Positions 22,428 to 32,890 of a stretch of 64,000 bases of DNA are shown here, in pieces. The stretch covers positions 90,876,888 through 90,940,887 of the forward strand of contig NC_084796.1 in assembly GCF_963169125.1 (NCBI RefSeq), written 5' to 3'. The DNA is from Humulus lupulus. Taxonomy: Eukaryota > Streptophyta > Magnoliopsida > Rosales > Cannabaceae. A program made the position numbers and the translations under genes. Each line of letters begins with the position of its first letter. The stretch's first letter is position 1. The notes below the pieces were generated by a model. The model was given only the letters and a program-made list of their open reading frames with translations, had not been told where the DNA came from and made no database searches.

Positions 22428-24300
22428 GGTGTTGCCCAAAGTGAGGATAGAGACTTAGATCCTCGCTTTGGGGATTTTGAAGAAGATGTAGGACCTGTCG
22501 AGGACCTTGAGGAGGTCCAGCTTAACAAAGAGTTTCCGACCAGAGTAGTAAAGCTCGGCAAAAATTTAGAAGCAACAACCAAACGCGCACTGGTGGAATT
22601 TTTGAAGAAGAACCAGGAACTTTTCGCCTGGTCACCTAAAGACATGGCTGGGATAGATCCTGCAGTCATCATCCATGTCCTGAACGTCGACAAAAACTTT
22701 CCACCCATGCAACAAAAAAGAAGGCTGCTCGATAAAGACAGATCAAAAGACTTAAAGGAGGAAGTTGAAAGACTAGAGGAGAATGGGTTCATCAGGGTGG
22801 CGTTTTATCCATCGTGGGTCTCTAATCCAGTACTGGTTCCCAAGCCGAATGGCAAATGGCGAACCTGTGTGGATTTCACAGACCTTAATAAAGCCTACCC
22901 TAAAGATTGCTTCCCACTCCCAAGGATCGACCAGCTGGTCAATGCAACTGCAGGCCATGAGATCCTCTCTTTCATGGATGCATACTCAGGATACAATCAA
23001 ATTAGTATGCATCCCCCTGACGAGGATCACACTAGCTTTTGGACCGATACAGGGCTATACTGTTACAAAGTAATGCCCTTCAAATGGGAAAACGCTGGTG
23101 CAACTTACCAGCGACTAGTTAACCACATGTTTAAGGAGTTGATCGGGGTAAACATGGAGGTGTACGTTGATGACATGCTGGTAAAGTCAAAAAAGGCAGA
23201 AGGACATGTGAAGGATTTACGAGAGTGTTTCAATGTTCTGAACAAATATCAGATGAAGCTAAATCCTCTCAAGTGTTCCTTTGGAGTAGGATCAGGGAAG
23301 TTCTTGGGGTTCATCGTTAATTCAAGAGGAATCGAGGCTAATCTCAAAAAGATCAAGGCCCTGATCGATATGAAATCGCCAGTAAAGATCAAAGATGTAC
23401 ATAGTTGGACTGGAAGGATTGCCGCGCTCAATAGATTTATTTCAAAATCAACAGATAAGTGCGTCCCTTTCTTTAATCTACTTAGGGGCAACAAGAAGTT
23501 CGAATGGACTGAAGACTGCGAACAGGCTTTCCAAGCCTTATAAGCCCACATGTCGCAGCCTTTCGTCTTATCAAAACCTGTAGATGGGGAAACTTTGTTC
23601 ATATACCTGGCGATCACCGAATATGCTGCTAGTTAGGTATTAGTAAGAGAAAAAGAAGGTGTACAAAAGGCGGTGTATTATGTGAGCAAGAGGTTAAGCG
23701 GGGCCAAATTGAGATATCCTCCCATTGAAAGATTAGCCTATTGCCTAATTTTGGCCTCACGGAAGTTACGTCCTTACTTCCAAGCCCATCCAATCATAGT
23801 CTTGACTAATCAGCCCCTTCGGCAAGTTTTGCAAAAGCCAGAGGCTGCTAGTCGTTTTTTGAAATGGGCAGTCGAACTCGAGCAGTTCGATATCACATAC
23901 TCACCGCGAGCAGCAATAAAAGGAAAATTCTTGGCTAATATCATTGCCGAATTTACTGAACTCCCAGACAGCGAGCAGGGTAAAAAGCCTAGTGCACCTA
24001 AGCCTCAAGTTGAAGCTCCTTCGTGGAAGCTATTCACAGACGGATCGTCCAACGAATCTCACGCAGGAGCAGGAGTGATATTGATAACGCCGGAAGGGCA
24101 TCGATTTCACTGCGCAATTAGGTTTGATTTCACCGCTTCGAACAATTAAGCCGAGTATGAGGCCCTACTCATTGGGTTATGGTTGGCCAAAGACATGAGC
24201 ATAAAAGTGCTGGATATTTACAGTGATGCACATCTGGTAGTGAATCAGGTCATAGGGGAGTATCAAGCACGAGGCCTAAAACTGGTGGCCTATCTGAACA
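22428..24300 (+). pseudogene. Tat reverse transcriptase with two RNase H domains
   Basis: RT: VPKPNGKWRTCVDFTDLNKA, FMDAYSGYNQI and the catalytic YVDDMLVKSK (about 23164-23193) are all present. First RNase H domain (about 23570-23970): the region around 23600 is poorly conserved, and KRLSGAKLRYPPIERLAY follows. Second, archaeal-type RNase H (about 24010-24300): WKLFTDGSSNESHAGAG, AEYEALLIGL, IYSDAHLVVNQV. The second domain marks the Tat lineage. In-frame stops: TAA 23541, TAG 23634, TAA 24147. No frameshift was seen. Confidence 0.9.
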
Positions 24301-25736
24301 AAACAAAAGATTTGTTAGCACAATTTGAGAAATATACCCTCCAGCAAATACCTCGAGATCAGAATTCAAATGCAGATGCCTTAGCCAAACTCGTGAGTGC
24401 AAAGGATGCTGACACTTTAAATATAGTGCCAGTTGAACGGCTGTGCGAGCCAAGCATACGAGCAGACGAAACCAATATGGAGGTTCGGTTAGCAGATACG
24501 TGGATGGCACCATACTTGGAGTATCTCACAAGCGGTATACTGCCAGCAGATAGAAACAAAGCCAGGACCCTTCAGAGACAGGCTGCTAGGTATATACTGG
24601 TCAATGGTGTTCTTTACCGAAGAGGATACTCAATGTCACTGCTCAGGTGTGTTACACCAGAAAAGGCTAAAGAATTGATGAAGGAAGTACATGAAGGCTT
24701 CTGTGGAGACCACGCTGAGGGGCAGAGCTTATCAAAGAAGATTCTAAGGCAAGGTTATTTTTGGCCAACAATGAACGAAGACTCGATGGAGTTTGTGCGA
24801 AAATGTGATAAGGGTCAGAGATTTTCCAAGATCCCACGGGCACCTCCTAATGAGTTAAAGCAGATGCAAAGCCCATGGCTCTTCGCAGTATGGGGTATTG
24901 ATTTAATCGGATCCTTGCCGACAGAAAAAGGTGGGGTGAAATATGCAGTGTTGGCGGTCGACTACTTCACCAAATGGGCCGAGGCTGAGCCACTCGCAAC
25001 CATATCGACAAAGAAAGTACTTGATTTTGTCATCAAGAAAATTGTTTGTCGATATGGACTGCCAAGAAAGATTGTCTCAAACAATGGCACCCAGTTTGAT
25101 AGTGACATGTTCACAGAATTCTGCGAAAGGCATGGCATCATCAAGAGTTTTTCTTCAGTTGCTCATCCGCAAGCAAACGGGCAAATCGAAGCAGTAAATA
25201 AGACCTTGAAGGATACTCTAAAGAAAAGGCTCGAAGACGCTAAAGGAGCATGGCCAGAACAGCTTCCTGAAGTCCTCTGGTCGTATAGAACTTCTCACCG
25301 AACAGCAACAAGTCATACCCCATTTTCCTTATCATATGGGTATGAGGCCATGTTGCCTGTTGACTTAGATCCGACCTCGCATCGCAGAATCACATATGAC
25401 CAAGACCAAAATAGCCAACTGTTGATGGAGTCCCTAGACCTAATCGAGGAAAAACGAGAGAAAGCCCAACTCCGAGTAGCTGCGTACCAGCAAAAAGTCG
25501 CTCGATATTTTAACTCCAAAGTAAAAGAGAGAAAGTTCAGCGTCGGAGACTTAGTACTTCGAAGAGTTTTCATAAACACCCGCGACCCAGCTGCTGGAGT
25601 ACTTGGACCAAACTGGGAAGGACCTTACCAGATTGAAGAAGTCCTTCATCCAGGCACCTATAAACTTGCACGCTTAAATGGAGTTCTCGTTCCGCGTTAT
25701 TGGAATGGAGAACACCTGCGCAAGTATTATCAATAA
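24301..25736 (+). pseudogene. Tat integrase with mutated catalytic and zinc residues
   Basis: N-terminal HHCC-type zinc finger (GFCGDHAEGQSLSKKILRQG ... CDKGQRF): the second cysteine is replaced by Gly at 24813-24815. DDE core: first Asp in WGIDLIG (about 24896); second catalytic Asp replaced by Asn in VSNNGTQF (AAC at 25080-25082); Glu in NGQIEAVNKTL. GPY-type C terminus (NWEGPYQIEEVLHPGTYKL). No chromodomain. Ends TAA 25734-25736. This 3' part is open without stops from 24183, yet the two substitutions should abolish integration by this copy. Confidence 0.9.
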
Positions 25737-26400
25737 ACAGTCCTTCTTAAAGGACTGGCTTGTATTAATTTTTACTTTTTACAAGTATTGAAAAAGGGTT
25801 AGTCATATTATATGGCTAATTGCTTATAAGTGTAAGATCTTTCAAAGATCACTCGTAAAGACATGTTTAGTCCATTTAAATACGAGAATTATAAGGGACT
25901 GTGCTCAGCCGGTCATTCTTGCCAAAATTTGTAATTTTTTACAAGTATTTGTTCATTACGTGTGTTGTTTTGCTGTATTATAAGTTTTACATTTTATACC
26001 GAGCAGTAATGTTCGTACAGGTTGTGGTCAAGGCAAGTGACCAAGGACCTAAAGCTCCTCAGTCACTTGGGGGGGATATAAGGCACATAGAAAGCAAAGC
26101 ATACCAAGAGGTATGTAAACACATGAACAAAATAAGTGAAAGCATACTACGGTACTTAGAGTATTTTTCAAAATTTATATTTTGTTAAATCAAGCGAAAG
26201 TACTATGCTAGGTTCGGTCATGCGAACATATATTATAATAAAGTAGAAATATTATAATGTAAAAGGAATCCTTTTACACCGCGAGTAGTACTGCTCGGAT
26301 GTAACTGTTCAAATAAAAGTAAAATAGCAGCAATAAAAAATATTTTCTTTACATCACGACCCGTGGGTCGTGTAGTTGAGATAACAGAAAAAGAAAAAGA
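25737..26400. other. Spacer between pol and antisense gene
   Basis: AT-rich, no recognisable coding signal. The sense pol message and the antisense gene converge here, so it should contain 3' ends for both; no polyadenylation signal was pinned down. Confidence 0.6.
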
Positions 26401-29059
26401 TTAAGGAGTTGGAGGGTCTTGAGGAACGTCTTGGTCGACGGCTAGGCCTGCTTTAGTGTCCGTGCCTTCTATCCCTACTGCCAGTGAAATCTCTGGGGAG
26501 GCAGGCACTTCAGCCCTCTCTTCTTCTTCCAGGCGAATGGCACACTGCGCCATTAAAGTCCTCCTCAAGTGTTCGGATAGATAGCTGAAGTTAGCCTCTC
26601 GGTTGTGCTTCCAGAACTCGTAGAAGCAAAGATGAGTGGCTTCCTTGTATTTCTCCAAGTTCTTAGCTCCAGCCTCCTCAATCTCTTTCACTCGTCTTCC
26701 GAGTTCCTCCGCCTCCTGCCTGCTCATGATCATATCAAGATCGAGTTGTAAAGCTTGCTGGTAGTTGAGTGTGGAGCTTTCCCTGAATTTTTCCCTGGCT
26801 TCGTTGGGTTTCTCCAGGGCGTTCCGGGTTTCCAGCAGCTCCTCGGTCAGAGTAGCTTTTTACTTGAGCAGTTCATCCTTCTACTTAGACAGATCCATAT
26901 TCTCCTCAAGCAACTCGCCATTCCGTTTGGTAAGCTCGTTGTGTTGAGCTTCGAGTGCTTTCTTAGCCTTGGCGAGCCTGGTATCAAAGTTTCTGCCCTG
27001 AGACACCAACGCCCTAGCACGACGCCAGCCAGCGGTTATGGTCAGTAGTCCCTGAAGTCAGACAGAAAAAAGATAAGGCAAAGGTAGGGAATCGAAAATA
27101 AATGTTACATCATCAGGAGTTGACTTACGCTAACTATCTCGTTCCGTCCTCTATTGAGAACTTGATCAGCCTCCATAGAGGTTGTTTCACTAATAGCGGC
27201 CTGACTGCATTTATGCTTGGAGAGCTTGTATATTCTCTCCCTAGCAGAGCTGACCACGAGACTGGGCAGGGAGCCTTCAGGCTGAGTGCGCGGGGTTTGG
27301 CTGCTAGGAGCCTTAGGAGAAGGCTACTGGTTGGCGAGTGTTGCAAGATTAGAAGTTTGGCCAACCGAAGGAGTTGAGGCTGGCTGCTCGAGTGGCGATG
27401 GAGGTAGTGGGTTCTCCGTCGAAGGGGCGGTAGCCGGAGGGTCGTCAGTTCGGGCCTTCTTCGAGGCAGTTTTATTGCTCTCCCCTCGAGCCCTTTTGAT
27501 GTTCTTCTTCTGGCCAGAAGAGGCGGCAGCAACCTTGTAATGCTCGAACACATCCTCAGAGTCCATATCTGCACAAAAGGAAACAACGCGGGCAGTAAGA
27601 CAAGATGGTCACACAGGGGCCAAAAAATGAAAGTGAAGAGATTAAAAGTAAAATACCCGCGCTATAACTATTGTTCAATACATTATTTACTGAACTACTT
27701 ACTGCCTGGAAGAAATTTGAATTTAAGATTGGAGCATTCTTAAAGTTGCCATCCCCGTCAAACAGATGACAGGGAATTGGCAAAAAGTTTAAAAGCGAAA
27801 TTACTATACCATTATCATCTGACGAGTCGTCAGAAAGTTCGGCAGGCTCGGCAGCCTTCTGCTTTCCTTTTCCTTTGGGAGCCGAGGGCCTCTCTGCTCG
27901 GTGAGTGCAAGCAGGTTCCCTGATCGTAACCCCAGTTGGTCTCCTCTGCGGAGGAGACGCTTGGGGTTGTTGCTCGGGTTCTGCTTCGGCGCGAGCACTC
28001 CCTGACGAAGGCCCCCTCGCCTCTGATTGGGGGGGCCAAAGGCTAGCCAACCTAAGGTTAGCCTCAGTAACCAGAGCCTTGACACGCTTTTCACCATCTA
28101 GCATGCCAGCTAAGAGTGTTGCCCTCGACACCATTCCCAGAGTTGGGTTTGGTCGTAGCCACGGGCCTGGAATACATCAAGAGTTTAAGATATTGCGGAG
28201 GAAAACACCAAGAGAAGAATTCAGCTAGTGATAAGAAAGTTTTACCTCCCGGAACGAAGGCCAGATTGTCCGTGACCAGGTCGGGTGTAAGGAAGTACTC
28301 CTGGTGGTACCTCCCTACGTTCGAGATGTGGGTTGTGTCAGTCAAGAAAGTGCGCCCGGTTTCCTAATGACAAAGATGGAAGAACCCTGTGCCTTCTTGG
28401 TTGGGGTTAGACTTGAGGTCAAATAGGTAGTTGACCTCATGTGGCGATGGCACAGGCCATTTTTTCTGGCTATACAGGATATAGAGTGCAGCGAGCATTC
28501 TATATCCGTTTGAGGTAATTTGGAAGGGGGCAACTCCAAAATAGTTGACCACCCCCTGAAAGAATGCATGAAGAGGCAAAGTGGCTCCTGCCTCAACATG
28601 AAACCGCGACTAGGCGCTATAAGCTCCTCCAGGCAGATTAGCCCTTTGGTCAGGGTTAGGTTTGACTAGGGTCACCCCTGTCAGATTGTATTTATTTAAG
28701 TAGTTGGCGATCATCCTGAACGTCACCCTACTCTCAGCGACAACATGCCACTCGACATCCGGCTGAATAGCTTGTTGAGGGCGGGCATTCCTTTGGACAT
28801 TTGGGTCAGGGGCATTTTCATCTCGACCACTAGTCAAGGGAGCATCAGCAGTAGGCTGATGAGAAGTGTTGGAAGTTTTTCTTTTTCGAGCTTTGGTTTT
28901 GGTACGAGCCATATTTTGAGTCAAAACTGGGGAAGTATTTAGGTTAACACGAGAAAAAGGAATATTTGATATTAAGTTCGAACGTTGTTCTTCGTCTTCA
29001 AGCAGTTGAACTAAGAGATCATCGTCAATGGGTCTTTCTCCTCCCAACGGGTCTTGCAT
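26401..29059 (-). pseudogene. Tat antisense gene (Transposase_28-like / putative gypsy-type protein)
   Basis: Multi-exon minus-strand gene between pol and the 3' LTR. Possible starts are 29059 (MQDPLGGERPIDDDLL) or 28912 (MARTKTKARKRK). The first long exon carries PLHAFFQGVVNYFGVAPFQI and ALYILYSQKKWPV, resembling Pfam Transposase_28 (putative gypsy type transposon), and ends near a GT donor at about 28246. Later exons carry MLDGEKRVKALVTEANLR (about 28080), a basic KGKGKQKAAE region, KKNIKRARGESNKTASKKAR (27470-27510), and a terminal helical segment (EAEELGRRVKEIEEAGAKNL) ending TAA at 26401. Stops at 28610 and 28364 interrupt the first exon. Antisense genes at this site are known in Tat elements; their role is unsettled. 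Confidence 0.75.
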
Positions 29060-29902
29060 ATGAACTGCAAACAGACAAAGGAGGAGATAAGACGCACATC
29101 CTGGAAGCTTATGTTGAAAGTTGGAATAACGTTGCTCGCGTCTATCGACCAGCAGCATTCTAACCGAAACACTAAGTTTTATGCTAGCAGTTTGAAAAAC
29201 GGATCAAAAAGTGAAAGTAAAAGTTTTCAGAAAAGAAGCTTTTTCAACTCCAAAATGGCGGGAAAAACTCTGTTTTTCAACTAGCCTAAAAATCAAATTT
29301 TTACGTCGATTTTTTGCCCTAAACCTTTGATCCTGACTATCAAACTTATTCCGAACTTATACAGAGCAAAAGTACACTACCCTATTAAGCATCAAACGGT
29401 TTATACAAAATCTCTACAAACATCTGCCCAAGAACACAAATAGTCTCAGAACTCAAAAGCAGTATGCATGGCATCTCAAAGAGTTGAAAAGACAAAGAAA
29501 ATTACCTGGATGAAGGTTGGAGATTCTGAAATGGGACGACTTTGGGCTTGCAAACAAAGAACCCTTAAGCAAAGTGACAAGAGACCTTCGAAGTTCTGAG
29601 CTCTGGGATGGAGTTCTTGAGAGTTCTTGGCAGGAAATGGCGAGTAAAAGGTTAAAAGGAAAATGAAAGGGTTACTTATAGAAATCGAGGTGTGACAAAA
29701 AGTAGTAATCATGAGTTCCCTTTTTTGAAGCATGGGGGAGTGTAACAGCCGTCGGAGTGGTTTATTGAAAACTGAAAACGCTTGATTAGACATGATTAGG
29801 TCATGGTTTTCAAAAACGCACGAGGGCTCTGAAAAATTTCGTGGGGCATAGGAAAAGTTGTTTTCCTAAGTTTACTTATTGCTGGTCGCAATAAATAAAC
29901 TT
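29060..29902. other. Untranslated region before Tat 3' LTR
   Basis: Contains the presumed promoter and 5' leader of the antisense gene. No protein signal; short ORFs such as 29476-29793 look random. Confidence 0.5.
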
Positions 29903-29912
29903 GTGGGGCAAA
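29903..29912 (+). promoter_or_regulatory. Polypurine tract of Tat element
   Basis: GTGGGGCAAA immediately before the 3' LTR, the expected plus-strand primer site. Confidence 0.75.
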
Positions 29913-30518
29913 TGTTATCCAAAAAATAGGCGTGGATGACGTGGTAGACATTTTTAACACGTGGCTGACACCTGGCAGAGGTTCTGTTCGACTATCGACG
30001 AGGGAGAATCCCCTGGCATAACATTTGAATTTTTATACGACCAACTTGGTCGTATACTTCATATATTTTGAGAAGATCTTATGCAATTGTAATCATATCC
30101 GAGATTATCTCCCATAATTCTTGAGTATCCTATTATTTAGGAAAGAATATATGTAACAAATTTATGTAATCCTCCTTGAGCCTATAAATAGAGAAGAAAT
30201 AGCTCAAGGGAGGGACTTTTTTACTTTTTGGTTAATTCTGAGTTTATGCTTTACAAGAGAATTATAGCTACTATCTTTCGATTGTATTATTCACCCCTCT
30301 AAGGCTTGTTAAACTCGAAGAAACCTAGTTCTTTAATCACTCCTTTGAGAATCAATATCAATAACAGCTTAAGTGGACGTAGGTCATTACCAATTCGTGG
30401 GGCCGAACCACTATAATTCGTTGTGTTGTTTATTGTTCTTTCCATTAGATCTATTTTAATACCTTCTATCACATCAAGCATTTGACTCCGTGTTAGTTGA
30501 CCAAAACAAGGGTCAACA
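29913..30518 (+). repeat. 3' LTR of Tat element
   Basis: 606 bp, TG...CA ends, TATAAATA at 30183-30190. About 34 differences from the 5' LTR were counted by eye, most of them transitions. Confidence 0.95.
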
Positions 30519-30523
30519 AAAAG
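30519..30523. repeat. Target-site duplication AAAAG (right)
   Basis: AAAAG directly follows the 3' LTR end GGTCAACA; partner at 17681-17685. Confidence 0.9.
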
Positions 30524-30770
30524 CATTACTCTTTTTTTTAATACTAATCTAACTTATATAAATATATATATTCATATTAAATAATAACAAACATTATATA
30601 TAAATGTCATCTGTGTATAAAGAATGTGTAAGAAAGTAGAATAGCATCCATCTTCTATTAAGAATAACCAATTTTTTTCTCCAATCACTGAGGTGTGCTT
30701 TAAAAAATTTATAATCGAATATTTTGTATCTTGAATATAGGTAAGTATACAAATTTTTTATTTAAGTCCA
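30524..30770. other. AT-rich spacer
   Basis: Continuation of the sequence that preceded the Tat insertion at 17680. No gene seen. Confidence 0.6.
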
Positions 30771-30799
30771 TATATCACAATGTTCCAACGTTGTTGAAG

Positions 30800-30980
30800 G
30801 CAACGCAATTGAGACAATCATAAGCGTTGGTCTTTAACCGACGCTTTTGGGCAGATGCGTCGGTCTCTAACCGACGTTTTTGATGTGCAAATATGTCGGT
30901 TACGGACCAACACTTCTGATAGTCAAAAGTGTTGGTTACAGACCGATGATAACAGTGGCGTTGGTGCAAAACCGACGCTG
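30800..30980. repeat. Subterminal repeats of deleted CACTA
   Basis: Five or more alternating-orientation copies of variants of AAGCGTTGGTCTTTAACCGA, each able to pair with its neighbour. Confidence 0.8.
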
Positions 30981-31379
30981 AAGAGTATACAATTTTTGTT
31001 ATGCAACTATTTCTGCCATTTCCCTTTGTAGCAAAAGAGAAGTAGGAAAACAGGCAGAAACAGCTGTAAATACACGTATATATTTATATGAAACTATATA
31101 CAATGGTCGAGATATATGATTCAAAAATATAATATTCATATACTTGAGGCAAAACAATGACTAAGTTTCTAATCAAAATCTACTAACTTAACCATTGTTT
31201 AGAGACAACAAATAAGTTAGTAACTAATCTAAGTCCATTATTTAGAGATAAAAAATATGTTAGCTAGTAACTAATATAGTTCAAGATCGACATATGATTC
31301 AAAAAATAATATTCATACTTGATCGATATATGGAGGTACATACTAGCTAGTACTAGTTCTCATTAAACATTGTGATGAG

Positions 31380-31990
31380 GTAGAATTGACTCCGCCCATT
31401 CATCTCGTACAACATTGATTTCTTCAAGCGGGTACACCATCATGCTTTTGAACTACAAATGAATTAAAAATATTAATTAGAATAAAATTATAGATGATTT
31501 TACAATAAAATTTTAAACTATATATAAATTAATGACTTCAACAATACTCACGTGACAAGTCAAGTGGTTCTTTGGGATGGGCTCTGAAAAGAAGTCTCTA
31601 GCGAACTTCATTACGTAGTACCCACACTTCATGTGACCATCTTGCTGTCGGTATTATTAAACATAACAAAACAAAATTCAATTGTATATATATATGTATG
31701 TTTAAATAATTTGAAGACTTCTAAATTATGATTAAAAATTTATTACAGGTTGTCTATGTATAACTCGTATGACTTCAGGGCACTATACAAAATATAATTT
31801 ACCTTAATTAATTAGTTAATATAAAAAAAATGCTAAAGTAACTAAGATAAAAAAATTCATATAACTTATGTGCCAATGCGCTGCTTAATCTCTTGGCGAA
31901 TACGATGATTCAGTGAATCCAAAAACGCTATTGAATGGCTGGAAGGCTGAATAAGTACAAGCATCGAATGCTCCCTACAAATTCCCAAAC
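31380..31990 (-). pseudogene. Ulp1-like protease exons of deleted CACTA
   Basis: Minus-strand pieces from 5' to 3': EHSMLVLIQPSSHSIAFLDS (about 31973-31915), where the usual Trp after the catalytic His is Ser (TCG, 31965-31967); HMKCGYYVMKFARDFF with the catalytic Cys codon at 31624-31626; and a C-terminal PLEEINVVRDEWAE (about 31400-31440). This is the same exon order as 6222-6819 of the complete CACTA. Peptidase family C48 cleaves SUMO-like modifiers; use by the transposon is not established. Confidence 0.75.
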
Positions 31991-32049
31991 AAATTTGTAT
32001 TAGATGTAAGCTTGGACAGTTACTTTAGTTATATATATAATAATATATA

Positions 32050-32890
32050 TATGTAGTTAGCTTACGATGAGTTCCACGAGAAAATAAGGAATTTTTCATG
32101 CTGAATTTGTCGCATTTGGTTGCAATGCACTTCAACACGTGCTTTATAGAAACTTGCAATGGTTAACACCGTAGAAGGTTTCAATAATGTGTACATCGAG
32201 TCCAACCCATTAGGAGCTAAGTTTACATCAATATCTTTACCATGACATGAAGGAACCGATATCAACAATGTCAACATTATGAACTTTCATACAAAACCAA
32301 GGCGTTCAAATGTACATAACCAACATAACAGGCCAAAGTTAGGCCATCTCTCATCAATTTTTTTTTCAAGCCGTTTAGTCAGTTGGGTGTCTCATCTTTC
32401 CATCTTTTACACTCTCTTCGACATGCCAGGTAAGACTTTTAGCATATTGGACATTTTTGTAGAACTTAACCAAACGAGGTATAGGTGCTAAGTACCATAA
32501 CACCTTGGCAGGGACACCATCCTTATCCGCATTTGAATTTTTTTTCTTTTGCCATCAAGACTCAGCACCTGTCAAATATGTAATTGCATATACAAATCTC
32601 TTTCGATATAGGATGGAATAGTTAGGACAAGCATGTATTTTTTAATATTCCTTGCCTAACGAACACAATGTCTTCTTTGCCTCATAAAAACTCGGGGACA
32701 TCTCATTATCTTTGGTTAATAATTCTTCAAAGAAAGAAAGTAACCCTAAGAAACTATTATCAGATATACCCTGTTTGGCCTTTAAATTATACAACCTAAC
32801 GAGGTTCAATAATTTAGTAAACCTTTTACGGTTGTGGTATATAGGTTTGTCAACATCTTCTAAGATGTTTTGAAATTTCAATTGATCCAC
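32050..32890 (-). pseudogene. Transposase N-terminal remnant of deleted CACTA
   Basis: 32642-32890 reads FQNILEDVDKPIYHNRKRF and LYNLKAKQGISDNSFLGLL, collinear with 12300-12490 of the complete CACTA transposase. 32062-32277 holds LLISVPSCHGKDIDVNLAP, matching the Transposase_21 part, and then runs into second-gene sequence (RQIQHEKFLIFSW), which marks a deletion junction near 32225. Confidence 0.75.

Larger units (their letters stand above)
17686..30518 (+). mobile_element. Ty3/gypsy retrotransposon, Tat lineage, complete structure (12.8 kb)
   Basis: Direct LTRs (17686-18292 and 29913-30518) both start TGTTATCC and end GGTCAACA, and are flanked by the 5-bp duplication AAAAG. Internal order is gag, protease, reverse transcriptase, RNase H, a second RNase H, integrase, then an antisense gene before the 3' LTR. 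The extra RNase H and antisense gene are hallmarks of the Tat lineage. By eye the LTRs differ at about 34 of 607 positions. Gag-pol is one long frame broken only by stop codons plus one inserted solo LTR. The element is not autonomous now. Confidence 0.95.
30771..32890 (-). mobile_element. Internally deleted, 5'-truncated CACTA element
   Basis: Subterminal GCGTCGGT-type repeats (30800-30980), then minus-strand Ulp1-like exons (31380-31990), then joined directly to transposase N-terminal pieces (32050-32890). The middle of the element (most of the transposase and the front of the second gene) is missing. The right edge abuts integrase sequence of a gypsy element at about 32890. Terminal CACTA could not be placed securely; CACAATG at 30777 is a weak candidate. 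Same repeat family as the older CACTA at 15311-15614. Confidence 0.75.

Noticed and set aside
30777..30790. CACAATG as the left terminus of the deleted CACTA
   Set aside because: Does not match CACTA, and no inverted partner or 3-bp duplication can be tested because the other end is lost.
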